Shown: positions 54,645-63,216 of the stretch, piece after piece
Layout of the letters: each line of letters begins with the position of its first letter
Position numbering within the stretch: position 1 is the first letter of the stretch
Origin: Methanobrevibacter sp. TLL-48-HuF1
GTDB taxonomy: Archaea > Methanobacteriota > Methanobacteria > Methanobacteriales > Methanobacteriaceae
DNA: 64,000 nt
Assembly (NCBI RefSeq): GCF_023617305.1
Contig: NZ_CP081485.1
Span: 310,001-374,000, forward strand
Direction of reading: 5' to 3'
Program-made: the position numbers and the translations under genes
Notes under the pieces: generated by a model
Database searches by the model: none
The model's input: only the letters and a program-made list of their open reading frames with translations
What the model was told of the DNA's origin: nothing

Positions 54645-55142
54645 TTATCTGAATAAATTTGGATTATCATTAACTAACTTATTTCTTGCATCTTGATACT
54701 GAATAGCTTCATCCATTAAGCTATTTGCCTTATTACCATAACTACTTCCTGTAGAATTATCATTATTTTTAAAATAATAAATAGCATGAACCAAATTAGA
54801 TGCAGCATCTTGCTTTAATTCTACTTCATCAATAATAGTAACTATATATTCTTTATGGACCTCTTTAAAATTATCACTACTATTTTGTATAACTAACAAA
54901 TCCCTTGAACTTTTATTAAAATTATCGCTTGCATAAAGTGCTTTTTCTAATGCATCATCATAATTTTTATTATTTATTAAATTTACTGCATCATTATACT
55001 CTTTATCACCATTAGCTATATTATCACTAATTTCAGCCATTGAATTATCAAGAGAATTCATAGAAAATCCAACATAAACAATAGCAATAGCCATTATAAC
55101 TAAAAGAAAAATAAAAATTAATGTTTTCTTATAATCTGACAC
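54645..55142 (-). CDS. membrane-anchored hypothetical protein, GTG start
   Basis: 165 residues from GTG at 55142. There is one N-terminal membrane helix (about 6-28) and the rest is helical, Asn- and Ser-rich, with SLDNSMAEISDNIANGDKEYNDAVNL; it resembles four-helix extracytoplasmic sensor-like domains. No ribosome binding site is apparent. Function not recognised. Confidence 0.7.
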   Translation of the reverse strand: MSDYKKTLIFIFLLVIMAIAIVYVGFSMNSLDNSMAEISDNIANGDKEYNDAVNLINNKNYDDALEKALYASDNFNKSSRDLLVIQNSSDNFKEVHKEYIVTIIDEVELKQDAASNLVHAIYYFKNNDNSTGSSYGNKANSLMDEAIQYQDARNKLVNDNPNLFR

Positions 55143-55331
55143 AATATAATTTTTATAAAAACAAGTACTTAAAATTTTTTTTATAAAATATTAATATAAA
55201 ATTCGCTATTTAATCAGAATATGTGTGCATAATTAATACCATATTTTTCATAACATTAAACATTAATTAAACAAAATAATAATAGCTGTCAAATAAGCTG
55301 CTCATCTATGAAAATATCCTATTCCACAGTA

Positions 55332-57119
55332 GGGTGTCCGCCAAAATTGATTTTTGATTTTTCGTCAAAAAAATTTTTGGGCTTAATTTTTATTATTTTT
55401 AATATATTTCAATTAATTTTTGTTTATTTTATTTTATTTGGTTTAATTATTTTTTAAATTATTGTTTAGTTTTATTTTATTCTTATTTTTGATTTTTAAT
55501 GGTTTTAAGACAGTTAAGTTTATATACTTTGTTGTACATATTTTATATTAGATATAAGTTGTTTTGGTGTTGTTATTTATGGTTAAAAGAAAGTTTGATA
55601 GGAATCAGGCAAAATTGGGCATTAATACTCTTGATTGGAATGTTCCGGAGAATCATATTTCTCGTTTTGTTGTTGAATTTGTTGAAGAAGTTTTTCCACT
55701 TTTAAATATCAAAGAACCCAAGAAAAAGAAAGGAAGAGACTCCCTTCCAGTGGATTCCATGTTAAAATTGCTTATTTATGCCAAAATCCAACATATTGAT
55801 AGAACATCAATAATTGCAGATATGGCGCGATACCATGATATATTTAAATACGTGTGCGATGATATTAGACCTTCTGAAAGATCAATCCAAAGATATCGAA
55901 GAGAATATGGCCATTATTTTGAAGTATTGCTGCAAATGACATTAAAAAAGGCCTTTGATGAAGGATTCACTGAATTTAATCACGTTGCCATTGATGGAAC
56001 CATCAAAAAAGCATACAATTCCAACAACAACACCATTACAAAAAAAGAAACTCAAATATTGATCGATTACTACGAAGGACGACCTATTGACCCTGAATGT
56101 CTTGAAAAACTTCACAAACCTGCTCAAAGATTATTGGAAAAGAAAGACATAGATGATGAAGATAAATTAGAACTATTATATGGAATAAAAACACAATTTA
56201 CATTCACAGGACAGGATAAAATTCCAGTAAATGATATAGAAGCAAGATTTATGAAAGGAAAGAAAGGAAACTTCATGGTTGCTTATAATATCCAATCTGC
56301 AGTCGATTATGATACCAAATTAATCTGTGCAATAAACGTCACACAAAACCCGACAGACCACTACGAACTACCAATAATCGCAGAAAGAGCAATAAGAAAC
56401 ATTAACACCACACCAAAGTATATAAGTGCCGATACAATATACTTAAACCAAATATCACTATCATACTTAGCAGATAAAAAAATAGATGGTTTAATACCAA
56501 ATAGAAAGCAAAGTAAAGAAAAAATAGGAAAATTAAATCCAAATCCATACCATAAAGACCATTTTGAATATGATTATGAATTAGATGCATTCAAATGCCC
56601 AAAAAATCAATATATGCACTTTTTCGCAAAATACATCGAACCACACAAAGATCCAGAAAAACCAGACAAAATAAAAAGACTCTACAACAATTATGAAGCC
56701 TGTAAAAACTGCAAAGCACGAAACAAATGCTTAACAGGCAAACAAACACACAAAACCATCACAGAATACGGATCAGAAATGCAAAAAGCAATGAACGAAA
56801 AAATGGAAAAACAGGAATATAAAGACGAATATAGCAAAAGATCAAGCGTTGAAGGACCATTTGGAATATTCAAAGAACAATTCCAAATAGAAAAAGAAGT
56901 AGTCATCGGAATGGTAAAAACAGAAGAAAGAATAAACTTAGATGCATTAGCATATAATTTAATACGACTACACAACATAAAACAAGAAATAAAAAACACA
57001 ACAGAAGATTTAGAAGATTTCTGCGAAAGCACATCCATTAAAAACCAATTAAAACTTGATGTAACAATATTTTAAAAAAAATCAACAAGTCAGCCAAAAT
57101 TCAATTTTGGCGGACACCC
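55332..57119 (+). mobile_element. second IS1182-like insertion sequence
   Basis: 1788 bp. Inverted ends begin GGGTGTCCGCCAAAATTGA on both sides (55332 and, reversed, 57119), about 19 bases perfect. AGTA flanks both ends (55328-55331 and 57120-57123), a probable 4-bp target duplication. Contains one full transposase. It landed in the A-rich tail of the desulfoferrodoxin terminator, sparing the stem. Confidence 0.88.
55579..57075 (+). CDS. transposase, IS1182-like (DDE)
   Basis: 498 residues from the ATG at 55579 (MVKRKFDRNQ). DUF772-type N terminus (LPVDSMLKLLIYAKIQHIDRTSIIADMARYHDIFKY), catalytic region with VAIDGTIKKAYNSNN and SADTIYLNQISLS, a Cys cluster (CKNCKARNKCLTG) and RSSVEGPFGIFKEQFQ at the C-terminal end. 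Related to but clearly different from the transposase at 14 kb; only short stretches agree (for example TQNPTDHYEL against TQNPTDHFEL). The frame is intact. No strong ribosome binding site. Confidence 0.93.
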   Translation: MVKRKFDRNQAKLGINTLDWNVPENHISRFVVEFVEEVFPLLNIKEPKKKKGRDSLPVDSMLKLLIYAKIQHIDRTSIIADMARYHDIFKYVCDDIRPSERSIQRYRREYGHYFEVLLQMTLKKAFDEGFTEFNHVAIDGTIKKAYNSNNNTITKKETQILIDYYEGRPIDPECLEKLHKPAQRLLEKKDIDDEDKLELLYGIKTQFTFTGQDKIPVNDIEARFMKGKKGNFMVAYNIQSAVDYDTKLICAINVTQNPTDHYELPIIAERAIRNINTTPKYISADTIYLNQISLSYLADKKIDGLIPNRKQSKEKIGKLNPNPYHKDHFEYDYELDAFKCPKNQYMHFFAKYIEPHKDPEKPDKIKRLYNNYEACKNCKARNKCLTGKQTHKTITEYGSEMQKAMNEKMEKQEYKDEYSKRSSVEGPFGIFKEQFQIEKEVVIGMVKTEERINLDALAYNLIRLHNIKQEIKNTTEDLEDFCESTSIKNQLKLDVTIF

Positions 57120-57123
57120 AGTA

Positions 57124-57167
57124 AAAAAAAAAGAAATAAATTTTAAGAAAAGCATCTTAAAATTTAT
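57124..57167 (-). terminator. terminator of desulfoferrodoxin gene
   Basis: A perfect 13-bp stem (57136-57148 with 57155-57167) with a 6-base loop overlaps the stop codon and is followed on the minus strand by a T-rich run with ten T just before the IS end. Confidence 0.9.
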
Positions 57168-57556
57168 TGGCTGGCCCAAAGGCCGTGTAAGTTACAGAAT
57201 TCCCTTGCAATTGCTTCGTTTGCAGCAAGTAAATCTGCATCAACAGTAAATGTAGCTTTTGGAACATCACCTGGTTTGAAATGTTTGATATATCTTTCAT
57301 CACCAACGATTAATTCAACAAATTGGATGAAATGGTCATCGTCCATCGGATGTTGAACTTCACCAACAGCAACTGTAACTTCGTTCCCATCAACTGATAT
57401 AACCGGAACATGTTTAGGAGCTTTATCTCCTTCAGTTTGAGGTTCGATTATATTTTTAGAAGAGTCACAGCAAGCTTTTTCTTCGTGTGCATCTACTAAA
57501 ACTTCAACTATGCTTCCGCAGTCTTCACATTTGAATATTTTTCCATATTCTACCAT
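57164..57556 (-). CDS. dfx: desulfoferrodoxin (superoxide reductase)
   Basis: 130 residues, two domains. The N-terminal FeCys4 site uses Cys10, Cys13, Cys29 and Cys30. The catalytic FeHis4Cys site is in PKHVPVI, VQHPMDDDHFIQF and CNLHGLW. It reduces superoxide to peroxide without making O2, suited to anaerobes. The Lys next to the first His is kept but the usual neighbouring Glu (EKH) is Pro (PKH). GGAGAT precedes the ATG. A strong terminator ends the transcript. Confidence 0.95.
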   Translation of the reverse strand: MVEYGKIFKCEDCGSIVEVLVDAHEEKACCDSSKNIIEPQTEGDKAPKHVPVISVDGNEVTVAVGEVQHPMDDDHFIQFVELIVGDERYIKHFKPGDVPKATFTVDADLLAANEAIAREFCNLHGLWASQ

Positions 57557-57648
57557 ACAAACATCTCCTCATAATAATTTAAAGAAAGTTTATATTTTAA
57601 AGTATATAACACTATTGATTATTTTCACACTACTATTTGAATTGCATT

Positions 57649-57918
57649 CTACTTTTTGAACAAACACATATCAGAAAAGAGGTTACCGTCAATTTTTCCA
57701 TTTATAAATCTTAGTTCTATTGTTTTTTCTGCATCGGCGATAGCTATCAGTTTTGCTCCAAGCTCGTAGGCATCTTTATGGTTGAAGATTGATTCATCGA
57801 CTATTTGTTTGAGTGTTATTTCCACTCTTGCGCTGATGTTGGTTTTTCTGGCAACATAATATATTAATTTATTATGTATTATATATAAAAGTTTATTATA
57901 AAAAAAATATATAAGCAA
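57649..57918 (-). CDS. ribbon-helix-helix-like small protein, start uncertain
   Basis: The likely coding part begins near 57855 with ARKTNISARVEITLKQIVDESIFNHKDAYELGAKLIAIADAEKTIELRF; the first 20 or so residues look like a ribbon-helix-helix DNA-binding domain of antitoxin or CopG type. No ATG, GTG or TTG in frame lies at the expected point: the listed TTG at 57918 is inside AT-rich promoter-like DNA and lacks a binding site, and the ATG at 57857 is out of frame. It may be a gene with a lost start. It resembles the next small gene in (Q)I(V/I)(D/K)ES and the following helix. Confidence 0.45.
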   Translation of the reverse strand: MLIYFFYNKLLYIIHNKLIYYVARKTNISARVEITLKQIVDESIFNHKDAYELGAKLIAIADAEKTIELRFINGKIDGNLFSDMCLFKK

Positions 57919-57996
57919 TAATAAAATTATTACTTACACGATACAAAATAAGTTTTTTCTTAAGAGTTATTACCCGAGATTTATTTTTTGAAGTTT

Positions 57997-58188
57997 TTAT
58001 TCCGGCATTTCATCAAGTTCCTTTTGCAAGTCATGAATCTGCATTTCTTTGTAAAATCTTTCGAACTTTCCGACTTCAATAAGATATGCAGAAACTTCAA
58101 GAGCATCCCTATAGGTATAATTAGACTCTTTTATAATTTGCTTTTTAGTTTCATCCATGTAGGATGATGTATTATTAACATTGGCCAT
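57997..58188 (-). CDS. small ribbon-helix-helix-like protein, paralogue of its neighbour
   Basis: 63 residues, MANVNNTSSYMDETKKQI..., with KESNYTYRDALEVSAYLIEVGKFERFYKEMQ, the same layout as the neighbouring product (DESIFNHKDAYELGAKLIAI). The N-terminal beta strand is weaker. Expected to bind DNA or a partner as an antitoxin-like regulator; no toxin is recognised beside it. Upstream lies the TOPRIM gene. Confidence 0.6.
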   Translation of the reverse strand: MANVNNTSSYMDETKKQIIKESNYTYRDALEVSAYLIEVGKFERFYKEMQIHDLQKELDEMPE

Positions 58189-58310
58189 AGCTATTACAAC
58201 CCATATATAATAATTAATATAATATTTTATTATTACATTTATATAAATTTATCATCATCTACTTTCACTTATGACTGCATCATCAACTATATGAACTTAC
58301 TACAATATAC

Positions 58311-60104
58311 TTAAATTCCATCCTCATCCCTTTTGAATATATTATAATCTTTTAAAATACATAAACTTAATTCTTTTTGGTTTCTTAAAGCATGAGATGT
58401 ATTTACTGGAGAATGATTTAAAATAGACATATCAATTAATTCATCGAGAATAGAAAATATTTTTCTATCATTTATCGAAATATTCAAAGATTTTTCAATG
58501 TCTTCTTTCATATATTCAAATGCTTTTTTATTTATCTCAATTTTATGATTTTTAACTTTAGGATCAATATCTTTTATTCCTTTTTTCTCATTATTTTTAC
58601 AGGAATCATAAATGTTTTCAACATCTTCAAGCGAAATATTTGTCCCACAAACATCATTTATTGCTCTTTGAATCTCAGTTGGTTTAAAATTATCTATTTC
58701 AAAATCATTATCCCAAATCCAACTCCAACCAGTTACTAAATTATCATTTAAATCATCATTTGCAACAAAATCTCTATCTGAATCATCCATATCCGATAAA
58801 TCAATTTGATTTAATAAATCTTTAGTATCAAACATTTTACCTGAAATTAATTTGTTGATAATATCGTTTTCTCTATCCCCTATAAAACATGGAATAGCTT
58901 GCCATAACTTTAAATTAAAATTAATTAAGTTAAAAAAGTTATTAACAACCGCTTTAAAAGGTTTATTGTTTGGAGCATTAACAAAAGTTTTAGAACTATA
59001 AAAATTTAGAATTCCTCCAATGTCAATAATTTCTATCCCTAAATTTTTATGATTAAAACCATAGAATTCAAAAAACTTTGGAATCATAATTTCTTCAGTT
59101 TTTCCTTCTACAAATAATAGAATTTTGGGATGATAATCCAAAGTTAAAGAATTAGCTAAATAGTATGATTTTCTTCGTTTCAAATTAAACTCATATTCAC
59201 CAGTATTTTTATTGGTAAAAACTTCATTTCGATATCCTCTTAGAGTAGCACCCTTCTCATCAGAAGGAATGACATTTTTCACTTTTTCCCAATCCCCCTG
59301 AACTTCATCCACATCAAATATTTCTCTACCAAGATAATCTTCTATGCATCTTTTAAGCATCATTGCCCACTGCAAATATTCAATTCCCAATCTTGTATAA
59401 CCAATACATTTGTCTTTTTTCTTCCAATCAACACTTTTCCACAATTGTATTGCATAGTCACTGCCCAAATATTTATCTAATTCATTGCATATTTTAGCAT
59501 AAACCGAATATAACTCATCTTCATCTGCATCAATAATCTTTAAAGTGTCTTCCAAATCAAATTCATCTAATCTTTTATGAAAATCCTCATAATTTGTTTT
59601 AAGAGAATAATTTCTCATATTAGATCTACCATATGGAGCATATATTTGAGTTGCAATTAATATATCAATAAATTTATCCATAGCTGGAATTGGATCTTTT
59701 ATTAATTTATCATTATTTAATAAAAACACTAACGAATAAATCTGAAAAGATGAGTAATATGAATATATTTTACAAATTCCAATATCTTTATCATAGAAGT
59801 TATCAAATTCCAGAAAGTCTTTATCTTTTGGAATATGAATGTAATCATCATATAATTTCATGAAATCCTCATTAACATAATCATCAAAACTAGGGGCCAT
59901 ATAAACATTACTAACTTCATTATACACTGCCTTAAATCTAAATATAGGATAAAAAAGACCTCTTTTTTCAAATTCTTCCAATTTACTTTTTTTAATATTA
60001 ATTCCTCTATTATTGCAAAATTTTATGAAGTCCTTCATTTTTAAAGGAGGGTTTTCTAAATATAATCTCTTTTCAAAGTAATATCTTAAAAATTTTGAAT
60101 CCAT
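58311..60104 (-). CDS. orphan TOPRIM/OLD-like protein
   Basis: 597 residues from the ATG at 60104 (GGAGGAGTG upstream; the GTG at 60113 lies in that site). The N-terminal half is helical and unrecognised. The middle shows HPKILLFVEGKTEEIMIPKFFEFYG, the TOPRIM glutamate motif of OLD-type nucleases, followed by IEIIDIGGI and later PCFIGDRENDI, which could supply the metal-binding acidic pair. No Walker A ATPase was found in it or next to it. Best guess is a metal-dependent nuclease with a role in defence or mobile DNA; low certainty. Confidence 0.65.
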   Translation of the reverse strand: MDSKFLRYYFEKRLYLENPPLKMKDFIKFCNNRGINIKKSKLEEFEKRGLFYPIFRFKAVYNEVSNVYMAPSFDDYVNEDFMKLYDDYIHIPKDKDFLEFDNFYDKDIGICKIYSYYSSFQIYSLVFLLNNDKLIKDPIPAMDKFIDILIATQIYAPYGRSNMRNYSLKTNYEDFHKRLDEFDLEDTLKIIDADEDELYSVYAKICNELDKYLGSDYAIQLWKSVDWKKKDKCIGYTRLGIEYLQWAMMLKRCIEDYLGREIFDVDEVQGDWEKVKNVIPSDEKGATLRGYRNEVFTNKNTGEYEFNLKRRKSYYLANSLTLDYHPKILLFVEGKTEEIMIPKFFEFYGFNHKNLGIEIIDIGGILNFYSSKTFVNAPNNKPFKAVVNNFFNLINFNLKLWQAIPCFIGDRENDIINKLISGKMFDTKDLLNQIDLSDMDDSDRDFVANDDLNDNLVTGWSWIWDNDFEIDNFKPTEIQRAINDVCGTNISLEDVENIYDSCKNNEKKGIKDIDPKVKNHKIEINKKAFEYMKEDIEKSLNISINDRKIFSILDELIDMSILNHSPVNTSHALRNQKELSLCILKDYNIFKRDEDGI

Positions 60105-60288
60105 TATTCTCACTCCTCCAAATAATCTAATTAAATTATTTTCTTAAAATCACATCAAATCTATAACTAAGAAAGATATATCAAATTTCCTTCAATAAAT
60201 CAATCAATTATTAATTAAAAATTTATTTAATAATATTAAATAAGTTTATGTATGAAAAATGAAAAAATTAAAGAGTTAACATTGAATG

Positions 60289-61098
60289 TTAACTGCTGTA
60301 CAAATCTGTAAATATCCATGATGGATCATAAGCAATAACATTTCCATCTTCACACCAAATTGATCTTACATTGCCTGAAGTTGTATCAGCTACTGCTGCA
60401 GGATCACAGTTAATCCACTTTCCTGAAGTATTTTTCTTATGTCTTAACCTTAATCTTATATGACCTGTTCCTGAGACTCTGCATTTAACGTGAACAAACT
60501 GAACATCATAGCCTAAGCTTTTAGCTATTCTGTAATATACTTGTCCCCAGTCCACACAATTAGAACCTTTACCCTCTTTAGCATCTGTTATTGTTTTCTT
60601 ATCTGTTTTTTGTGAATCAAAGTATTTGCTGTACAATTTCTTCTTAGCTATTGCTGCTAAAGCTTCATCAATACTATTACCTTTAAAAGTATAAGTCTTT
60701 ATAAATAACTTCATTGTTGAATCGTTATAGTCAGGTAATGTTGACTTGCGATATACAATTGCAGGAAGTCTTCCGTTGGCCCTGATATAGCTTTCAGTTC
60801 TAATTGCCATGTCCACATATTCAGCTTTATCAATTTGTTCCTTGTTTTTTAAGGTTACATAGTTTGGAAGGAAATCCAATGAGTTGTTGTCTTTAATAGC
60901 TGCCATTGTATACATTGCCACTAGCTTATCATTTCCTAGTTTCTTAGCTTTCTTTTCTATGTCTTTGCAATTACCTTTTAATGTTAATATCTGGTAATGG
61001 TCACGTTTTTTGTATTTCTTTTGGTTTTGAACAAGCCAGTATGCTATTGAATTCATCGCCTGGCAAAAGCTTGTCCAACTAATACTATTCTCTAACAT
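60289..61098 (-). pseudogene. pseudomurein endoisopeptidase-like gene, probably 5'-truncated by IS
   Basis: 269 codons are open from an ATG at 61098 with no ribosome binding site; the frame continues open almost to the IS edge at 61116. Two pseudomurein-binding repeats (DKLVAMYTMAAIKDNN...LPNYV and IRTESYIRANGRLPAIVY) precede a transglutaminase-like C71 peptidase domain with Cys in GSNCVDWGQVYYRIAKSLGYDVQ, His in GTGHIRLRLR and Asp in WINCDPAAV. PeiP/PeiW proteins of methanogen viruses have this plan and cut the pseudomurein cross-link. The catalytic residues look intact, but the missing upstream part suggests loss of the N terminus. Confidence 0.7.
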
Positions 61099-61115
61099 AT
61101 AGTATAATTTATATT

Positions 61116-62460
61116 AGACTCTTTCAAAAACTTTGTTGATTTGAAATTTTTTAATGAAAATTAGTTTGTAATTTTTAATTTTGCTTAAAAATAGTTAAAT
61201 TTAATAAATAGGTGGAGTAAAAGTTTTTATTATGCCTAACCAAAAAACAAATACTCCAAATACTATTTTAGATGTTAAACAATATATATTTTGCGATTTC
61301 AATGATGGATTAGTCCTTTCAGATCCTCGTTTTGTGAAAATTTTTAAATCCTGTCAAAAGGCTCTAAAATCTTTTGATTTAAGTTTTAAGAAGGATGTTC
61401 CTTATTTTAAAATGAGTTTAGCTCGATGTCCATATTGTGGAACTCGCCATGTTGTAAAATATGGTTTTACAAAAAGAACATTAGTATTTAAAGAAATAGG
61501 TAAAACTAAGGTGAAGGTTCAGCGTTATATTTGTAAACGATGTAGTAAAACATTTCAAACTGATTTAACAAGTCTTGTTGATATAAACAGTAATTTTACG
61601 AATGAATTGAAGAGTGAATCAGAACATTTAATTTCAGATTATCTGGGAAGCCTGAAAAATGTTTGTAAATCATTTAAAAAATTCTTTGGAATCACTGTTT
61701 CACATCAAACAATTGAAAATTGGTTATTTGTTAATGAAAACATTTTAGAATTTGATTTATGGCGTTGCTCGGGCTATTATGTCTTCGATGTAGAATGGAT
61801 AAAAATCAACGGAGAATGGAAATATCGACACACATTACTAGATTCTATTTCAAATTGTATTGTAGCCGATGCAGTTTACGATACTGAAGATGAAAACACT
61901 GTTGAGAAGTTTTTAAGAGAATCAACAGCAAATAAAAATAAAATCGCAATCACAACAGATTTGGATAAAAAATATGCATCAATTATCGCAAAATTAGGTT
62001 TTAAACATCAATTATGTATTTTTCATACTAAAAAAAGTTTAAATAAACAATTAAAAACTTTTAAAGACAGAAATCATATTTCTGACGAAGAATATCAAGA
62101 ATGTCACAAACAACTGAAAATGATCAAAGATTTATTCGATTTAAATGATTATAATGAATTCAAAAAGGAAGTACACTCATTAATTAATAGTAAAGATGAT
62201 TTTCATCCAGTTATTTATAAAATAATTAGAAAATCAATCTTTCCAAGATATAAAAGCTTCATTCACCACTTAAAAGATAAACGAATTGAAAAAACAAGTA
62301 ACAAAATTGAAAATGCCTTTCAAAAAACAATGCCAAAATCCAGAAAACGAATATTCAAGACCAAACGAGGCGTTTTAAAACGAATATATCGCAGAGATCT
62401 AATTTGGAATGACAATCGCAAAAAGGATTTTGAAAATCAACAAAGTTTTTGAAAGAGTCT
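61116..62460 (+). mobile_element. insertion sequence with 27-bp perfect inverted ends
   Basis: 1345 bp. Ends begin AGACTCTTTCAAAAACTTTG and are identical over 27 bp (61116-61142 and 62434-62460). The flanks (…TTTATATT and TGCAAACA…) share no duplication. Contains one full transposase. Size and organisation recall ISM1 of M. smithii, but I cannot assign a family with certainty. Confidence 0.9.
61232..62452 (+). CDS. transposase with N-terminal zinc ribbon
   Basis: 406 residues. A zinc ribbon (CPYCGTRHVVKYGFTKRTL...CKRCSKTFQTD) and HTH-like segment (ISDYLGSLKNVCKSFKKFFGITVSHQTIENW) precede a DDE core: FDVEWIKINGEWKYRHTLLD, then TTDLDKKYASIIAKLGFKHQLCIFH, ending RRDLIWNDNRKK. Resembles ISL3/ISM1-like transposases of archaea. 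Frame intact, from ATG at 61232; the GGTGGAG at 61211 is too far to be a sure binding site. Confidence 0.88.
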   Translation: MPNQKTNTPNTILDVKQYIFCDFNDGLVLSDPRFVKIFKSCQKALKSFDLSFKKDVPYFKMSLARCPYCGTRHVVKYGFTKRTLVFKEIGKTKVKVQRYICKRCSKTFQTDLTSLVDINSNFTNELKSESEHLISDYLGSLKNVCKSFKKFFGITVSHQTIENWLFVNENILEFDLWRCSGYYVFDVEWIKINGEWKYRHTLLDSISNCIVADAVYDTEDENTVEKFLRESTANKNKIAITTDLDKKYASIIAKLGFKHQLCIFHTKKSLNKQLKTFKDRNHISDEEYQECHKQLKMIKDLFDLNDYNEFKKEVHSLINSKDDFHPVIYKIIRKSIFPRYKSFIHHLKDKRIEKTSNKIENAFQKTMPKSRKRIFKTKRGVLKRIYRRDLIWNDNRKKDFENQQSF

Positions 62461-62832
62461 TGCAAACATATATTTATTATATTTTTTATTATATTATTTA
62501 TATAAAATATATAATATATTTTTACTACGGATTCATTAACATTAACAACCACAATTAACAAATTGTTATTTTATTTTCATCACCTTTTCTTGCAGTTTAT
62601 GGAAATCCTTATTTTTTTATACGCCCCCAAAAATTTATAAATAATCTATAACCAACTTTTAATTTAATGAATATGAGACCGTATCCACAAATTTAATTAA
62701 ACATCCCATTCAAACATTATTATAGAAATGTTATGAGAGATGCAGTATAAGCAACTGATATTTAAAGTGATATAATGATGATTCATATTAACAACCAAGC
62801 AGAAAATTAATAATCATAAACCTTGAACAGAT
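62461..62832. other. gene-free stretch downstream of the IS
   Basis: AT-rich, with a promoter-like CCCCCAAAAATTTATAAATA (about 62625-62644) leading to very short frames only (ATG at 62667, nine residues; ATG at 62775, eleven residues with GTGAT before it). They may be remnants of a removed gene. No RNA gene is recognised. Confidence 0.5.
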
Positions 62833-63201
62833 TTAATTAGACTTTTCATAATAGTTGTCAATAGCTGCCTTAAGTGCATCTGCAGCCAAATTGGAACAGT
62901 GCATTTTAACTGGTGGAAGACCGTCCAATTCTTCTGCCACGCCATTACGACTAATTTTTAATGCTTCCTCCAATGTTTTGCCAATAGCTATTTCAGTAAT
63001 CATACTGCTTGTAGCAATAGCTGCTCCGCAACCGAAGGTTTGGAATGAAATATCGGTGATAACATCATCCTTAACTTTAATATAGATAGTCATCAAATCC
63101 CCGCAGGTTGGGTTTCCTACTGTTCCTACTCCGTCAGGATTTTCCATTTCTCCTGAATTTCTTGGATTTGCAAAATGATCCATAACTTTTTCACTGTACA
63201 T
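62833..63201 (-). CDS. iscU: Fe-S cluster scaffold IscU/NifU N-terminal domain
   Basis: 122 residues, with the three scaffold cysteines in GNPTCGDLM, FGCGAAIATSS and KMHCSNLA and the metal-binding Asp after the first. It assembles Fe-S clusters from sulfur given by the cysteine desulfurase encoded just upstream. The ATG at 63201 follows AGGTGTT; the frame to 63210 has no support. Fifteen bases separate it from iscS. Confidence 0.96.
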   Translation of the reverse strand: MYSEKVMDHFANPRNSGEMENPDGVGTVGNPTCGDLMTIYIKVKDDVITDISFQTFGCGAAIATSSMITEIAIGKTLEEALKISRNGVAEELDGLPPVKMHCSNLAADALKAAIDNYYEKSN

Positions 63202-63216
63202 ATTTAACACCTTAAT

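Noticed and set aside
62775-62810. Eleven-residue frame with GTGAT before its ATG
   Set aside because: Too short to support and no family known; mentioned only as a possible remnant in the gap entry.
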